Source: Xenopus tropicalis
Taxonomy: Eukaryota > Chordata > Amphibia > Anura > Pipidae
Direction: 5' to 3'
DNA length: 64,000 nt
NCBI RefSeq assembly: GCF_000004195.4
Contig: NC_030680.2
Coordinates: 6,982,995-7,046,994 of the forward strand
Made by a program: the position numbers and the translations under genes. The notes beneath the pieces were generated by a model that made no database searches, was not told the DNA's origin, and saw nothing but the letters and a program-made list of their open reading frames with translations. Shown here piece after piece: positions 34,301 to 44,744 of this stretch (position 1 is the stretch's first letter; each line of letters begins with the position of its first letter).

Positions 34301-37300
34301 ATTAGCAGTCACAGGCCCCGCAGCTTCTGATTTTTGCACAATTTCCCACTCACATTTAGACAAATCAATCAGACAGAATGGGTTGGGCTGTGAGACTGTT
34401 GCTGGACATAACATCACTTTAGTCACATAAATGCAGGAATCTCAGTATTTGCTTTGGTGTGACCGGGTTGCCTCTTTCCCATTGGCTGGTTGGTATCGCA
34501 GTCAGATGTAACGGCAATAGCATTAACCTTAAATCCAGTGGAAATGTATCTAGAAAGGATATTGACATTTTCTTTAATTGGGTATAAAAGAGTTGTGGGT
34601 TAAGTTCCCCTTTAATGCTCACCCTATCTAGTTTGCCACTTGTATTTATTGAGGGACGTGCAGCTGTGTTTGTTCAACTCCGGGACCCCCCCAATGCACC
34701 TGTATGGGCCGTACCAAGCGCGGGCGGGGAGGTTCCAGAGCTGCGGCGTTGTCCTGAAATCCTGACTCTGAGCTTGTTTGTGAGATTAGCCCTGAATGGA
34801 TGTAGGTGGGGTGGGCCCTGAGCGCTGCCCACCCTCCCCCACTACTCAGGGCTGTGGAATTTGATCGCTCGGTGGGGGGAGGGGCGGCTTCCTGGCTCCG
34901 AGCTTTGTAAGTGCCGGGAGTTGTGGCTAAATGGCTGCTTGTGCTCTCGGCCACTCGTGACTTGCCCTTTGTCCCACTAAGTGCCTCTGCCCCTTACTCA
35001 GCATATATTATATACGTGTGTAAAGAGCAGCCCTGACCGGCTTTGGCCATTGGGCACTAGTTAAAGGTCAACAAAGCTGCACGGACCGGGCAGGGCGGCT
35101 CCGGACTAATGCTTTTTGACCTTCACTCTTATCCTGTTTAAAGGAGTGGTTGCTCTTTAACTTTTATGTTATGGACTGCCCTGTTCCTAGCAACTTTGCA
35201 ATTGGTCTTCCTTATTTATATCTCTTCTGCATTCAAATGGGGGTCACTGACCCCCCCAGCAGCCAAAAATACCATTGCTGTGAGGCTACAATGTTATTAT
35301 TATTGTTACTTTTTATTATCTTTCTATGCAGGCCCTTCATATACCCATCTTTCCTTTAAACTATTGCCTGGTTGCTAGGGTAAATAAGTCCCTAGCAACC
35401 AGGTGGCTGCTAAAATACCAAATGGGAGAGCTAAATAACTGAAAAACAAGACCAATTGCTGTTTGTTTATGCTATTATGCTAAAAATTAATTTAAAGGTA
35501 AACTACCCCTTTAATGGAGTTTGGTGGCCTTTATCCAGAATCCCCATTTGTTCCCAGGGGAATTGGCACCCACTGATTGGATGAAGGCCACCAAGCTAGA
35601 CAATGCTCTGCTTTGGGGGGGTTTATTTTGGGGGTGCGTCTGAACATTATACGACAATTCTGACCAACTTTTTATTTCTCCTTTAGAGTTTACTGTCGAA
35701 AGCTCGGGGAATCGGTTCCAGCGCCTTGAGGTTCCGAGGCGGGTCGCTGTTCCGGGAAGCAGAGAAGGTTCCAAAGCCAGAGTTTGTGTACAGCACCCCT
35801 CAGGTCAACATCAACCCCTTCACCCCCGATTCCTTGGAAATCCAGTCGTCCACCGGGCTTTGTCGCAGGAGAAAAAGGGCACTACTAAATGAGTAAGTTT
35901 TCTACTACTGTCGGCCTACCAAACCTTTCAGCTGTAGAACTACATTTCCCAGCATCCCACCCACAGCCCCTGGGGCAGTCCCATTGGCCTGTTATAGAGG
36001 GGAGTCTGCCCAGCTGCAAGATCCAGTTCCACTGATACAGAACCACAACCTAATTTATTTATTTTTTACTTACCCTTTTAGCTCTTGTGGGGAAGACATG
36101 GAAGGCAGCGACTGCGAGCTGGAAGACGATGACATTCGCCCGGCAAAGGTAAGGGGGGGCTATTTGCGCAGAAAAGAGAGATTTTCTTTGGCGGTGATAA
36201 TTGCGGTCAAAACTCAATGTTTTATTTGTGCCTTCAGCGGATCCCAATAACGGAAAGCAACATGAAGTCTCGCTATGCGACCGAGTTCCACGAATTGGAG
36301 AAAATCGGTTCCGGCGAGTTCGGCTCCGTGTTCAAATGCGTGAAGAGGCTCGACGGTTGCATCTATGCCATAAAGCGCTCCAAGAAGCCCCTGGCCGGCT
36401 CTGTTGATGAGTGAGTAGCAGCTACTGTCTGTAGAACCAGGGATCTAGACTCAAGCAGTGTTCTTGCTGCACTGTTGGTCCTGACTCTGTACCATTGAAT
36501 CAATGTAACAGTTCCAATTCCCCTTTGCTTCATTTCCTTTATAGAATGCAAGGCCCTGCCATAGGGGGCGGTTCTATAAATGCTAATGGTGGACTTAAAG
36601 CCCCGCCCCCAGCCTGCCCTCCAGTGCCTTCTTTTTACAAGAGTATTATATTCTGAGTGACACTGTGGATAATCATCAATGTTTTTGTTTTTTCCTTCTT
36701 TACAGACAGAATGCATTGAGGGAGGTGTATGCGCACGCCGTGCTTGGGCAGCACCCCCACGTAGTCCGATACTACTCTGCCTGGGCGGAAGACGACCATA
36801 TGCTTATTCAGAATGAGCATTGTAATGGTAGGTATCAGATGGCTTCAGAAGCTCCATTTGGGGTTCAGAATTTCATTGGGGTTCCCCTATTTTTATGACC
36901 AGGTTCTAGATTCTGAAGAGAGATTAATATGTGCACCCCTGACTGTCTTTTACTGGTATCCCCCCTGACTGTCTTATACTGGTATCCCCCCTACTGTCTT
37001 AGTACTGGTATCCCCCACCGACTGTCTTATGCTGGTATCCCGCCCCCCCCCTGACTGTCTTATGCTGGTATCCCCCCCCCCCCGACTGTCTTATGCTGGT
37101 ATCCCCCCCCCGACTGTCTTATACTGGTATCACCCCCGCCCCGACTGTCTTATACTGGTATCACCCCCCCCCCCGACTGTCTTATACTGGTATCCCCCCC
37201 CCACCGACTGTCTTTATACTGGTATCCCCCCCCCCCCGACTGTCTTTTATACTGGTATCCCCCCCCCCCCGACTGTCTTATACTGGTACCCCCCCCCCGA

Positions 37301-40300
37301 CTGTCTTATATACTGGTATCCGCCCCCCCCGACTGTCCTTTTATACTGGTATCCCCCCCCCGACTGTCTTTTATACTGGTATCCCCCCCCCCCCCGACTG
37401 TCCTAATACTGGTATCCCCCCCGCCCCCTGCTGTCTTTATACTGGTATCCCCCCCCCTGACTGTCTTTTATACTGGTATCCCCCCCCCCTCCGCTGTCTT
37501 TTATACTGGTATCCCCCCCCGACTGCTTATACTGGTATCGCCCCCCCCCCCCGACTGTCCCTTTTATACTGGTATCCCCCCCCGACTGTTCTTTATACTG
37601 GTATCCCCCCCCCCCCGACTGTCCTTTATACTGAACTTCCCTGAGTATCTTGTACAGTAAATGTGTCTGCAAGTGGCCCCTGGTCTCTGTGCCCAGACTT
37701 GTAACCTTCACTGTGTCTTGTAAATGAAATGGCCTACAGCGGTGCTGTCCAACTGGAGGCCCACGGGCCGGATGTGGCCAGCCAATGGATTTTTATGGCC
37801 CCCGGTCTGCTTGAAGGCTCCATAGATTACACTGTATGACATATGTATTTAATCCGGCCCTTTACCATATTATATGAGAAATAATCGGCCCATTACATAT
37901 AATAGGTTGGACAGCACTGGTCTACAGCACACAAAGGGTTAAATACTACTGCCCGAGACACTCATCTATGTTTCCTCTGCTGTAGGCGGGAGTCTAGCCG
38001 ACGCTATCAGTGAGAATTACAGGACGATGCAGTTTTTCTCTGAGCCGGAACTCAAGGATCTACTTTTGCAAGTAGCTCGGGGCCTGAAATATATTCACTC
38101 CATGTCATTGGTGCATATGGACATAAAGCCCAGTAAGTACCCGCCCACCCCTCCTCCAGCCTTTACATTAACTTACATATGTTATAGAATGGCCAATGGT
38201 AATCAACTTTTTAATTGGTCTTCAGTTTTTATAGTTATTTGCCTTCTTTTTGCATCTTTTGAATGGGGGTCACTGACCCCAGCAGCCAAAAAAACGATTG
38301 CACTGTGAGGCTCCAGTTTTATTGTTCCATTTTCTACCGGCTTATTCTATCCAGGTCTTCCCCCTATTCATATACCAGTCTCTCATTCCAAACCAACTCC
38401 CTTGGTTGCTAAGGTCATTTGGACCCTAGCAACCAGATAGTTGCTGAAACTATAAACTAGAGAGCTGCTGAACAAACTAACAAACTACAGATAAAAAATG
38501 AAGACCAATTGCAATTTGTCTCAATACTATTCTCTACATCATACTAAAGGTTAACCCAAAAATCCAGAATGCCACATCCATGCGCTAAATGCATTGTCTC
38601 TTGGCAGGTAACATATTCATATCGCGGACGACCGTCCCAAACACAGCGGTTGAAGAAGGGGATGATGAGGACTGCGGCTCCAGAAAAGTTATATATAAAA
38701 TAGGTACCTATATCTCTGCTTTTATTTGTTATAAATGATTAATGTGCATTGGGCAGGAATTCCCCCCCCCCCCCCCCAACTTATCCCTCATCCCATTGGA
38801 ACCCTATAGTAGGGAAAGCACCTGGGTCTGTGAGTAGAACCTTGTGTAAAGTAGGTGTAGTGTCCCCTTTAATCGCCAATGCTACAGAGCATCTGATACA
38901 GACAGGCCGGGCCTTCATAATAGGGTTCCTTCCTCACCCCCCAAATGTATGGGCTGTGTTCCTAACCTAATCTAATTTTTTTTTTTATTATAGGGGATCT
39001 TGGTCACGTGACCAGAGTCTCCAGTCCCCAAGTGGAAGAAGGCGACAGTCGATTTCTTGCCAATGAAGTCTTACAAGAGGTATGTTCTTCTCAGTGTGGG
39101 GGTACTCGGCGCAGTCAGTAAGTCGGGGGGGATGCGTTACTTGACAATAATTTTTCCCCCTCCTGCTCTTTTATTAGGATTACACGCACTTGCCCAAAGC
39201 AGATATATTTGCCCTGGCGCTGACAGTGTGGTGCGCAGCTGGAGCGGAGCCCCTTCCGACCAATGGAGAGCAGTGGCACGAGATCCGGCAGGGCAAGCTC
39301 CCGCGGGTGCCCCAGTCGCTCTCACTAGAGTTTATGGACTTGATCAAGGTAAGGGTTAATGGCTTATTCAGTCTGGGCAGTTAGGCAAGGGTTAAGGGGC
39401 AACTCACTCATCGCTCTGTCTTCTGCCCCCCCAGCTTATGATTTCTCCCGATCCGGAGAAAAGGCCTTCGTCCGTGGCCCTGGTGAAGCATTCCGTTCTC
39501 CTGTCCACGTCCCGGAAAAGCGCCGAGCAGCTGCGGATAGAACTCAATGCGGAGAAATTTAAAAACGCACTTTTGCAGAAGTAAGTGTCGGGGTTCAGAG
39601 CCCCTCAATACATTGTAACAGGGGGTATGTTATTTAACCCTACGTGCTGGGGAATGTAAAGCCTGTGCCATTTCTATAAATGGGGGTGCTCTGGTTTTAC
39701 TGCCTTGTGTGGCTTCTGAGCAAGGTAGTAGCCCTTTAAAGGGGTGGTTCACCTTTAACTGTTATTATATTCTAGAATGAACTATTCTAAGCAACTTTTC
39801 AATTGGTCCTCATTTCCTATAGTTTTTTTTAAATTATTTGCTGCCATCTTTAAACTTTGTAGGTTTCAAATGGGGGCCACTGACCCCGGCAGCCAAAAAC
39901 TATTTCTCTGAGACTACAGTTTTATTGCTACTTTTTATAACTTTCTATTCGGTCCCTCTCCTATTCATATACCAGTCTCTCATCCAAAACACTCCCTGGT
40001 TGCTATGGTAATCGGGACCCTAGCAACCAGATAGCTGAAGGAATTTTTCCCCCTCTGCGGCAAATTAGAAAGGGTTCAGATGGGGTTTTCGCCTTCCTCT
40101 GGATCAGTAGCAGTTAGGCAGGTTATATAATGGGCATTAAGGTTGAACTTGATGGACGGGTGTCTTTTTTCAACCTAACTTACTATGATACTATGTTATA
40201 ACATAGTTGGGGGGAAAAAAAAATTAAATTCTAAAACCTCTAATATACGATCCAATGTTTTACCTTTCCAGGGAACTAAAGAAAGCACAAATAGCAAAAG

Positions 40301-40425
40301 CAGCAGCGGAGGAAAGAGCCCTCTTCCCCGACCGAGTAGTGACGCGATCGACGGCTCAGAACAACCGGACGACCCGCCTCATCGGGAAGAAGATGAACCG
40401 ATCCGTCAGCCTTACTATATACTGA
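30879..40425 (+). CDS. wee1: wee1 kinase, complete gene, 11 coding exons
   Basis: Nuclear Wee1 kinase, which phosphorylates Cdk1 on Tyr15 and holds cells out of mitosis. Exons: 30879-31316, 35687-35892, 36082-36148, 36238-36410, 36706-36827, 37986-38132, 38608-38703, 38994-39079, 39178-39348, 39435-39580, 40272-40425. All introns are GT-AG and phases join cleanly to 1806 nt, 601 aa. The acidic N-terminus ([32 protein letters not shown]) carries CDK-site and degron-like motifs; RRRKR near 209 is a likely NLS. Kinase: Gly loop IGSGEFGSV (260-268), Lys283 in AIK, HMDIKPSN with Asp381, Asp418 in [12 protein letters not shown]. The C-terminal NRSVSLTIY holds the 14-3-3 site serine (Ser597). An alternative in-frame Met is at 30918 (588 aa). 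This is the somatic wee1 type, by its match to vertebrate WEE1 and synteny. Confidence 0.97.
31470..32250 (+). repeat. ~55-bp minisatellite in wee1 intron 1
   Basis: About 14 copies of a 52-58-bp unit: a C run of 7-15, CAGGTACATAGGGAATCATA, TGTAATGTATAGGGTTTATA, CATA. The C-tract length varies between units. In most units the C tract ends in CAG|GTACAT or AG|GTAAAT, resembling an acceptor fused to a weak donor. More diverged relatives continue to about 32430. Confidence 0.95.
32440..33175. other. wee1 intron 1, no recognised feature
   Basis: Unique-looking intronic sequence. I see no conserved exon, RNA gene or transposon. Confidence 0.45.
33180..33600 (+). repeat. 26-bp minisatellite in wee1 intron 1
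   Basis: About 15 copies of GTGTATGCTGGGTGTAGGGT + GGGCGA. Long open frames on the minus strand ([25 protein letters not shown], 26-aa period) are artefacts of the unit. Confidence 0.95.
33990..34315 (+). repeat. ~131-bp tandem repeat, 2.5 copies
   Basis: Units start with TATTATAAGGGATAATGTAC at about 33993, 34127 and 34258 and contain GATATTAGCAGTCACTGAGG and AAGGCTGCAGGCTGAGTTAT. Confidence 0.9.
34316..35139. other. wee1 intron 1, no recognised feature
   Basis: Intronic sequence with a short GC-richer stretch around 34670-34920 but no recognisable exon or repeat. Confidence 0.4.
35140..35515. mobile_element. T2-like MITE in wee1 intron 1
   Basis: GTTTAAAGGAGTGGTTGCTC at the left and TTTAAAGGTAAACTACCCCT at the right. 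Internal CAACTTTGCAATTGGTCTTC and GGTTGCTAGGG / CCCTAGCAACC pairs. Confidence 0.8.
35687..35892 (+). CDS. wee1: wee1 exon 2
   Basis: Acceptor TCTCCTTTAG, donor GA|GTAAGT. Encodes [18 protein letters not shown] through [14 protein letters not shown] and [10 protein letters not shown], matching the regulatory linker of WEE1 with a basic NLS-like cluster. Confidence 0.95.
35939..35958 (+). promoter_or_regulatory. ZNF143-type motif in wee1 intron 2
   Basis: ACTACATTTCCCAGCATCCC matches the ACTACA-N-TCCCAGCAT form of the ZNF143/THAP11 motif, 47 bp after exon 2. Isolated copy; function not shown. Confidence 0.4.
36082..36148 (+). CDS. wee1: wee1 exon 3
   Basis: Acceptor CCCTTTTAG, donor AAG|GTAAGG. 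Encodes [20 protein letters not shown] then PAK, the acidic segment just before the kinase domain. Confidence 0.95.
36238..36410 (+). CDS. wee1: wee1 exon 4 (Gly loop, catalytic Lys)
   Basis: Acceptor GTGCCTTCAG, donor GA|GTGAGT. Encodes [31 protein letters not shown] and LAGSVDE: the nucleotide-binding loop and Lys283. Confidence 0.97.
36706..36827 (+). CDS. wee1: wee1 exon 5
   Basis: Acceptor TTCTTTACAG, donor ATG|GTAGGT. Encodes [32 protein letters not shown] and LIQNEHCN: the C-helix and hinge region. Confidence 0.97.
36940..37635 (+). repeat. C-rich ~30-bp minisatellite in wee1 intron 5
   Basis: About 23 copies of ACTGGTATCCCCCCCCCC + GACTGTCTTAT with C-tract lengths of roughly 5-14. 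The varying C runs suggest slippage. The + strand is a string of C tracts (i-motif-prone), the - strand quadruplex-prone. Confidence 0.95.
37738..37924. mobile_element. hAT-like MITE (GTGCTGTCCAAC ends)
   Basis: CGGTGCTGTCCAAC at the left pairs with GTTGGACAGCACTG at the right. The interior contains CACGGGCCGGATGTGGCC and AATCCGGCCC. A widespread type in vertebrate genomes; class assignment tentative. Confidence 0.7.
37986..38132 (+). CDS. wee1: wee1 exon 6 (catalytic loop)
   Basis: Acceptor TCTGCTGTAG, donor CCA|GTAAGT. Encodes [38 protein letters not shown] and SLVHMDIKP with the catalytic Asp381. Confidence 0.97.
38165..38560. mobile_element. T2-like MITE in wee1 intron 6
   Basis: CAACTTTTTAATTGGTCTTC near the left and AAAATGAAGACCAATTGCAA near the right, with GGGGGTCACTGACCCCAGCA inside. 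Confidence 0.75.
38608..38703 (+). CDS. wee1: wee1 exon 7
   Basis: Acceptor CTCTTGGCAG, donor ATAG|GTACCT. Encodes [20 protein letters not shown] and SRKVIYKI, including the acidic insert typical of Wee1 kinases. Confidence 0.95.
   Translation, partial: VTYSYRGRPSQTQRLKKGMMRTAAPEKLYIK
38994..39079 (+). CDS. wee1: wee1 exon 8 (DLG motif)
   Basis: Acceptor is a T-rich tract ending TTATTATAG; donor GAG|GTATGT. Encodes [18 protein letters not shown] and [11 protein letters not shown]. Asp418 replaces the usual DFG Asp in the Wee1-specific DLG form. Confidence 0.97.
39178..39348 (+). CDS. wee1: wee1 exon 9
   Basis: Acceptor TTTTATTAG, donor AAG|GTAAGG; 57 codons. Encodes [42 protein letters not shown] and LEFMDLIK of the kinase C-lobe. 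Confidence 0.97.
39435..39580 (+). CDS. wee1: wee1 exon 10
   Basis: Acceptor GCCCCCCCAG, donor AA|GTAAGT. Encodes [20 protein letters not shown], then [20 protein letters not shown]: the end of the kinase domain and the start of the C-terminal helix. Confidence 0.97.
39735..40035. mobile_element. T2-like MITE fragment in wee1 intron 10
   Basis: Begins TTTAAAGGGGTGGTTCACCT, then GCAACTTTTCAATTGGTCC and TGGTTGCTATGGTAATCGGG / ACCCTAGCAACCAGATAGCT. It breaks off at the next repeat, which apparently inserted into it. Confidence 0.75.
40040..40205 (-). mobile_element. Dispersed repeat (inverted copy of 1880-2090 family)
   Basis: GGTTGAACTTGATGGACGGG and TTTCAACCTAACTTACTATG are the reverse of the 1880-2090 sequence. 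Its right edge lies about 65 bp before wee1 exon 11. Confidence 0.75.
40272..40425 (+). CDS. wee1: wee1 exon 11 (C-terminus)
   Basis: Acceptor TTACCTTTCCAG. Encodes [36 protein letters not shown] and NRSVSLTIY, then TGA. Ser597 in RSVSLTIY aligns with the 14-3-3-binding serine (Ser642) of human WEE1. Confidence 0.96.
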
Positions 40426-41123
40426 CATATAGTACAGCCTCGTTGCATTCACATCTCGTTCCGTGTGGATCATTCCGAGCGGCTTTTGTAGTTTAGTTTA
40501 ACGGACGCTGCGTTTAGCTGTAGGCGTTAAAGCTCCCCCCCGTTTGGATACGTTTTTTTTGCTACTGCCCCGAATTAGGGTTCAGTTGATCCGAGGATCC
40601 AGAAAGAATTGCAGGGGATCAATAACCCCTTGCATTGGTTACGGATATTGATCGGGACGGAGCTGTTGAACTTCTTTAGGCTTTTAATGTCCAATTAGGA
40701 CCGGCAATGTTAGCCTCTATGGTGGTAAATTCTTAGTCTAATCAAGACAGATTAAATAGTTGGTAGAAGGATGGGGGGGCTGGGTTTTTTTTTTTATTTT
40801 TCTCCCCCCCCTTATTTCCATACACTGGTATAACCCAATGGTGGATTCTAACACCATGGCCCTGCTTTAGACCCGCCCCACATCTACATTACTGTAATAG
40901 TTTACAGCTAAGTTGAAAGTTTAGATTTTACTTTTTTTTTTTTTTTCCTGTATATGTGTAAAATAGACACGTGCCACGTAGAATGAATGGGAAATTCATT
41001 GGTTGGAGAAGCTACGTGGCACCGACGAGTCGGAAATTGTACCCGGGTACATTTTATTGTGAATTTTATTCAACTTTGAGCACTTTGTTAGCATCAGGCG
41101 CCGTATGGGCGCCACGTGAAATA

Positions 41124-41131
41124 TGCTGCTA
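41124..41131 (+). promoter_or_regulatory. Candidate miR-15/16/195 target site
   Basis: TGCTGCTA is the complete 8-mer complement of the AGCAGCA seed with an A opposite position 1. Mammalian WEE1 is a reported target of this family; conservation of this exact site is not checked here. Confidence 0.5.
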
Positions 41132-41854
41132 TTAGTTTTTTTTTTTCGTTTCCCCCCCTCCCTTTTTATTTGCTGTAAATGTGTAGCATTAAACAATCAT
41201 TGTTGTACTTTGCCCCCCCCCCAGCATCTCGCACAGAAGGGCCTGTAGCTTGCGATTATATCCGGCAACAGGCGAGGATTCTCCTTCTGAACTCCCATGA
41301 TTCAGCGGGAAAATACGCACATTCTGGCCCCGCCCCCTTTTGTACAGATCATTCCGTGTCCCGTGTGTCATTTTTATTTGTACGTAGGAATACAAAATGT
41401 GACTTTCATGCCAAAATCGGTCTCCCGTTTTTGCACGCCAAATACGCTGTAAAGAGCGTGCAGAATAGGAACTTTGTGCCATAATTGCACTAAAGACACC
41501 CCCCGTCCCCTTTGTGCCCATTATGTTGATAACAGCCCCTCGCCCATAGGCTCTCGTTGTCTGACCGACATGAGATCAATAGAAGCTTATTGGCTAGCCG
41601 TGGGGGCGGGCCTGTGTCGGTAAACTTTTTTTCTCAGTAAAACAACACCCCCCCCCCCATTGTCAGTTTAATATATTAACATGGAATTAATGTTCGAGCA
41701 ACTGGAGTTCCGCTACCAGGACAGAATTTGTTGATCCGTTTCCGGGTTCTGTACACAATGATGTTTGTTTGGATTATTCTGTATGAAAAAGATTTGCGCC
41801 TCTTTGTAAATTCAGTTGTGAGTTTGTGATGGTTGGTTTGTCCCAAACCTTGTA

Positions 41855-41860
41855 AATAAA
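41855..41860 (+). terminator. wee1: wee1 poly(A) signal AATAAA
   Basis: AATAAA inside TTGTAAATAAATTTC, followed by a T-rich CTTCCTCTTTCTT tract within 30 bases. Overlaps a UGUAAAUA Pumilio-type element. Confidence 0.7.
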
Positions 41861-42049
41861 TTTCATGTGCCTTCCTCTTTCTTAACGGTCGTTCCCTTGG
41901 ATTCATTCAGCTTTGGGGGGGTCAGGGGGGGCGACTTGTGTAAAGGTGGGGTGTCATTATGGTGAGGGGGATGTTAATGCAGAGAGGGCAGCTACACAGA
42001 TACATCAGATACATATTTGCCCCAAGGGGGATAGTATCCATCAGACACA

Positions 42050-42185
42050 AAGGGGTGTATTAACGCTGGAGACAACATCACCTGTGATGGAGCCCATAGC
42101 AACCAACTAGATATTTCCTTATGTTTTCAACTAGTTGGTTGCTATGGGCAACATGACCGGTGATGTTTGTCTCCAGTGATGATAA
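42050..42185. mobile_element. Palindromic MITE (CCCATAGCAACCAACTAG)
   Basis: GGAGACAACATCACCTGTGA with CCCATAGCAACCAACTAG is mirrored by CTAGTTGGTTGCTATGGG and ACCGGTGATGTTTGTCTCC. Arms of about 50 bp, loop about 25 bp. Confidence 0.8.
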
Positions 42186-42264
42186 AAAATAAATACATCC
42201 CACCTTGTAGCTATTGGTCTGTATGGGCAGGATTGTGTGAATGTGTAGGGGAAGCGCAGCTTTT

Positions 42265-42490
42265 AAAGGGGTAGATTAACTTTTTATATAGATTCTGAGA
42301 GGATTTGCAATTGGTCTTCATTTTCTTATTTTTTTTGTCATTTGAAATTGTTTGTTCAGCAGCTCTCCAGTTTAGAATTTCAGCAGATTAGCTGGTTGCT
42401 AGGGTCTTGTGTACCCCAGCAACACCAGGTAGTGGTTTGAAAGAGACTGTGAATGTGAATAGAGGAGGGACTAGATAGAAAGATAAGTCG
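42265..42490. mobile_element. T2-like MITE fragment
   Basis: TTTTAAAGGGGTAGATTAAC, TTTGCAATTGGTCTTCATTT and GGTTGCTAGGGTC are present; the right end is missing. Confidence 0.65.
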
Positions 42491-42954
42491 GACCGGCCAC
42501 GTGTATTAAGGGCATTCGTATTGTCCATTAAGGACGTCTGGAAGGACCACGCTATCACTGATTGGCCAAACGTTCCGCAGATTGCTTGTATATAAGAAGT
42601 AGAACCCGAATTCACTGCCGTCTCCTATTAACTTGAATGGGAAATGCATTGACTGTATTGGTACTTGGCTTTTTCAGCTTCAGAATGCCTTCCAGAACTA
42701 ATTTGGGCTGAAAAGTGGCAGCACCGGTGCTTTTAACCCATTCCTTATGAAATTGCATGGAAGGGGGCAGCAGAGAGAAGATGCCCCATGTGCCACAGCC
42801 CTACTGGTTGTGCTTTCTGGGCCTCATTTCTGTTACTCTGGCAATGATGGGCCGGCTCTGGCTGTCGGGGTAATCGGGCCAGGGTGGTGGGGGCATCATT
42901 GAGGGTAAAGTCATACTAGCCAAAGGTCTGAATGCTGTGTAAGTGGAGTGAAAC

Positions 42955-43070
42955 CTTATTGATGTTGCTCATAGCAGCCAATCAGATGCTTTGGTTTGCG
43001 AACTGTTAAAATCTATTTGCTGATTGGTTGCCCTGGGCAACATTACTGGTAATGATGAATATACCCCATA
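42955..43070. mobile_element. Diverged palindromic MITE
   Basis: TTGATGTTGCTCATAGCAGC at the left and GATTGGTTGCCCTGGGCAAC at the right, same family as 42050-42185 but more diverged. Confidence 0.6.
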
Positions 43071-43237
43071 TGTGTGTGTTGGCTTTATCTCTATAAATGC
43101 TCCTCAAGGGACCCCCGACACCCCTTGTTCATCAGTGCGATTTGATGATTGTAAAAATTGATACACAATTCCCAGGCTCGCCTCAAGGTGGCGCTGACAC
43201 TGCTTGTACTGTGTGTGTCTGTAATGCTCTATAGCTA

Positions 43238-43660
43238 CAATGTAACCTTGTTATGGGCTAAGGGGGCCCAGCCTGAAGGCCAGTTAGGGGGGGATTTGGG
43301 GTGAGCGCTTATTTGTGCCCTGGGTACCCCTGGAACTATAGCGGGGTGACTGTTACCCCAATGTTTCTATATATCTGTAACCTTGTTATGGGCTAAGGGG
43401 GCCCAGCCTGAAGGCCAGTTAGGGGGGATTTGGGGTGAGTGCTTATTTGTGCCCTGGGTACCCCTGGAACTATAGCGGGGTGACTGTTACCCCAATGTTT
43501 CTATATATCTGTAACCTTGTTATGGGCTAAGGGGGCCCAGCCTGAAGGCCAGTTAGGGGGGGATTTGGGGTGAGTGCTTATTTGTGCCCTGGGTACCCCT
43601 GGAACTATAGCGGGGTGACTGTTACCCCAATGTTTCTATATATCTGTAACCTTGTTATGT
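43238..43660 (-). repeat. 134-bp satellite array, copy C (inverted)
   Basis: Three full units of the 134-bp satellite in reverse orientation (TGTAACCTTGTTATGGGCTA ... GACTGTTACCCCAATGTTTC). Confidence 0.97.
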
Positions 43661-43737
43661 ACTATATACAGCCACTGCACTTATTGTTTAAAGATGGGCA
43701 ATTCCCGGACACATTCGGCTGCACACAGTCCCACTCA

Positions 43738-43760
43738 TTTTTTTTTTTTTTTTTTTTTTT
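43738..43760 (+). repeat. Poly-T tract
   Basis: Uninterrupted run of about 23 T. Confidence 0.95.
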
Positions 43761-44039
43761 AGCAGAGAGAACTAGTTGGGTCTGTATCCCAAGGGGTTCT
43801 GCTGGGGGGGCTGTGGGAGGCCATTACAAACAGCAGGCAATCCGACATCCTGTAGCCTCAGAGGGAAGTGAAACCCCTATTCACTGACAGCTGCACAAGG
43901 GAGTGTTGGTGAACTCTGCAAAAATTCTCTCAATTGGCAAAAAAAACCTGTATGGGAAACCCTGCTGCTTAAAGAGAAATGAACTGCTTTCAAGTTTTCA
44001 CCTTACTTTACATTTTAGTGATTGTGTAATAAGGGTAGT

Positions 44040-44528
44040 GCTGATTATGTGCCCAGAACATTCCTTCTCTGTATTTATACATATGGGTAGGGGGTGCCAT
44101 AGTGTTTCCCTTAGACAGTACAGTATGGGGGTACAGCTTATTGTGTGCCCAGAACATTCCTTCTCTGTATATTTGTATTTATACATATGGGTAGGAGGTG
44201 CCATAGTGTTTCCCTTAGACAGTACAGTATGGGGGTACAGCTTATTGTGTGCCCAGAACATTCCTTCTCTGTATATTTGTATTTATACATATGGGTAGGA
44301 GGTGCCATAGTGTTTCCCTTAGACAGTACAGTATGGGGGTACAGCTTATTGTGTGCCCAGAACATTCCTTCTCTGTATATTTGTATTTATACATATGGGT
44401 AGGAGGTGCCATAGTGTTTCCCTTAGACAGTACAGTATGGGGGTACAGCTTATTGTGTGCCCAGAACATTCCTTCTCTGTATATTTGTATTTATACATAT
44501 GGGTAGGAGGTGCCATAGTGTTTCCCTC
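44040..44528 (+). repeat. 104-bp satellite array B
   Basis: About 4.6 units of the same 104-bp satellite as at 20460-21745, same orientation. Most units here carry the GGGTAGGAGGTGCC variant. Confidence 0.97.
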
Positions 44529-44744
44529 CTCCTCAGGTTTGTGAGTGACATCGTTCGCTTAGGCTACGGACTTAAAGGATCAACCCAATGGGAACGGGAC
44601 ACCCCCAAGGCCCCAACCCTGCAGTCTCCTCAGAAAGGGATCTAAGGATAAAACATACAGGAGTGGACTCAATGGGCATCCCTGCCTCACACCAGCTCTC
44701 ACCAAAAAGTCTTCACCTTTCCAACCGTTAATGGGATCCGTGCG

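Larger units (their letters stand above)
40426..41880 (+). other. wee1: wee1 3' UTR
   Basis: AT-rich, without repeats of the families seen around it, ending near AATAAA at 41855-41860. It contains an 8-mer site TGCTGCTA (41124-41131) for the miR-15/16/195 family, a TTTGCAC match (41430-41436) to the miR-19 seed and a Pumilio-type TGTAAATA (41851-41858) overlapping the poly(A) signal. Confidence 0.75.
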
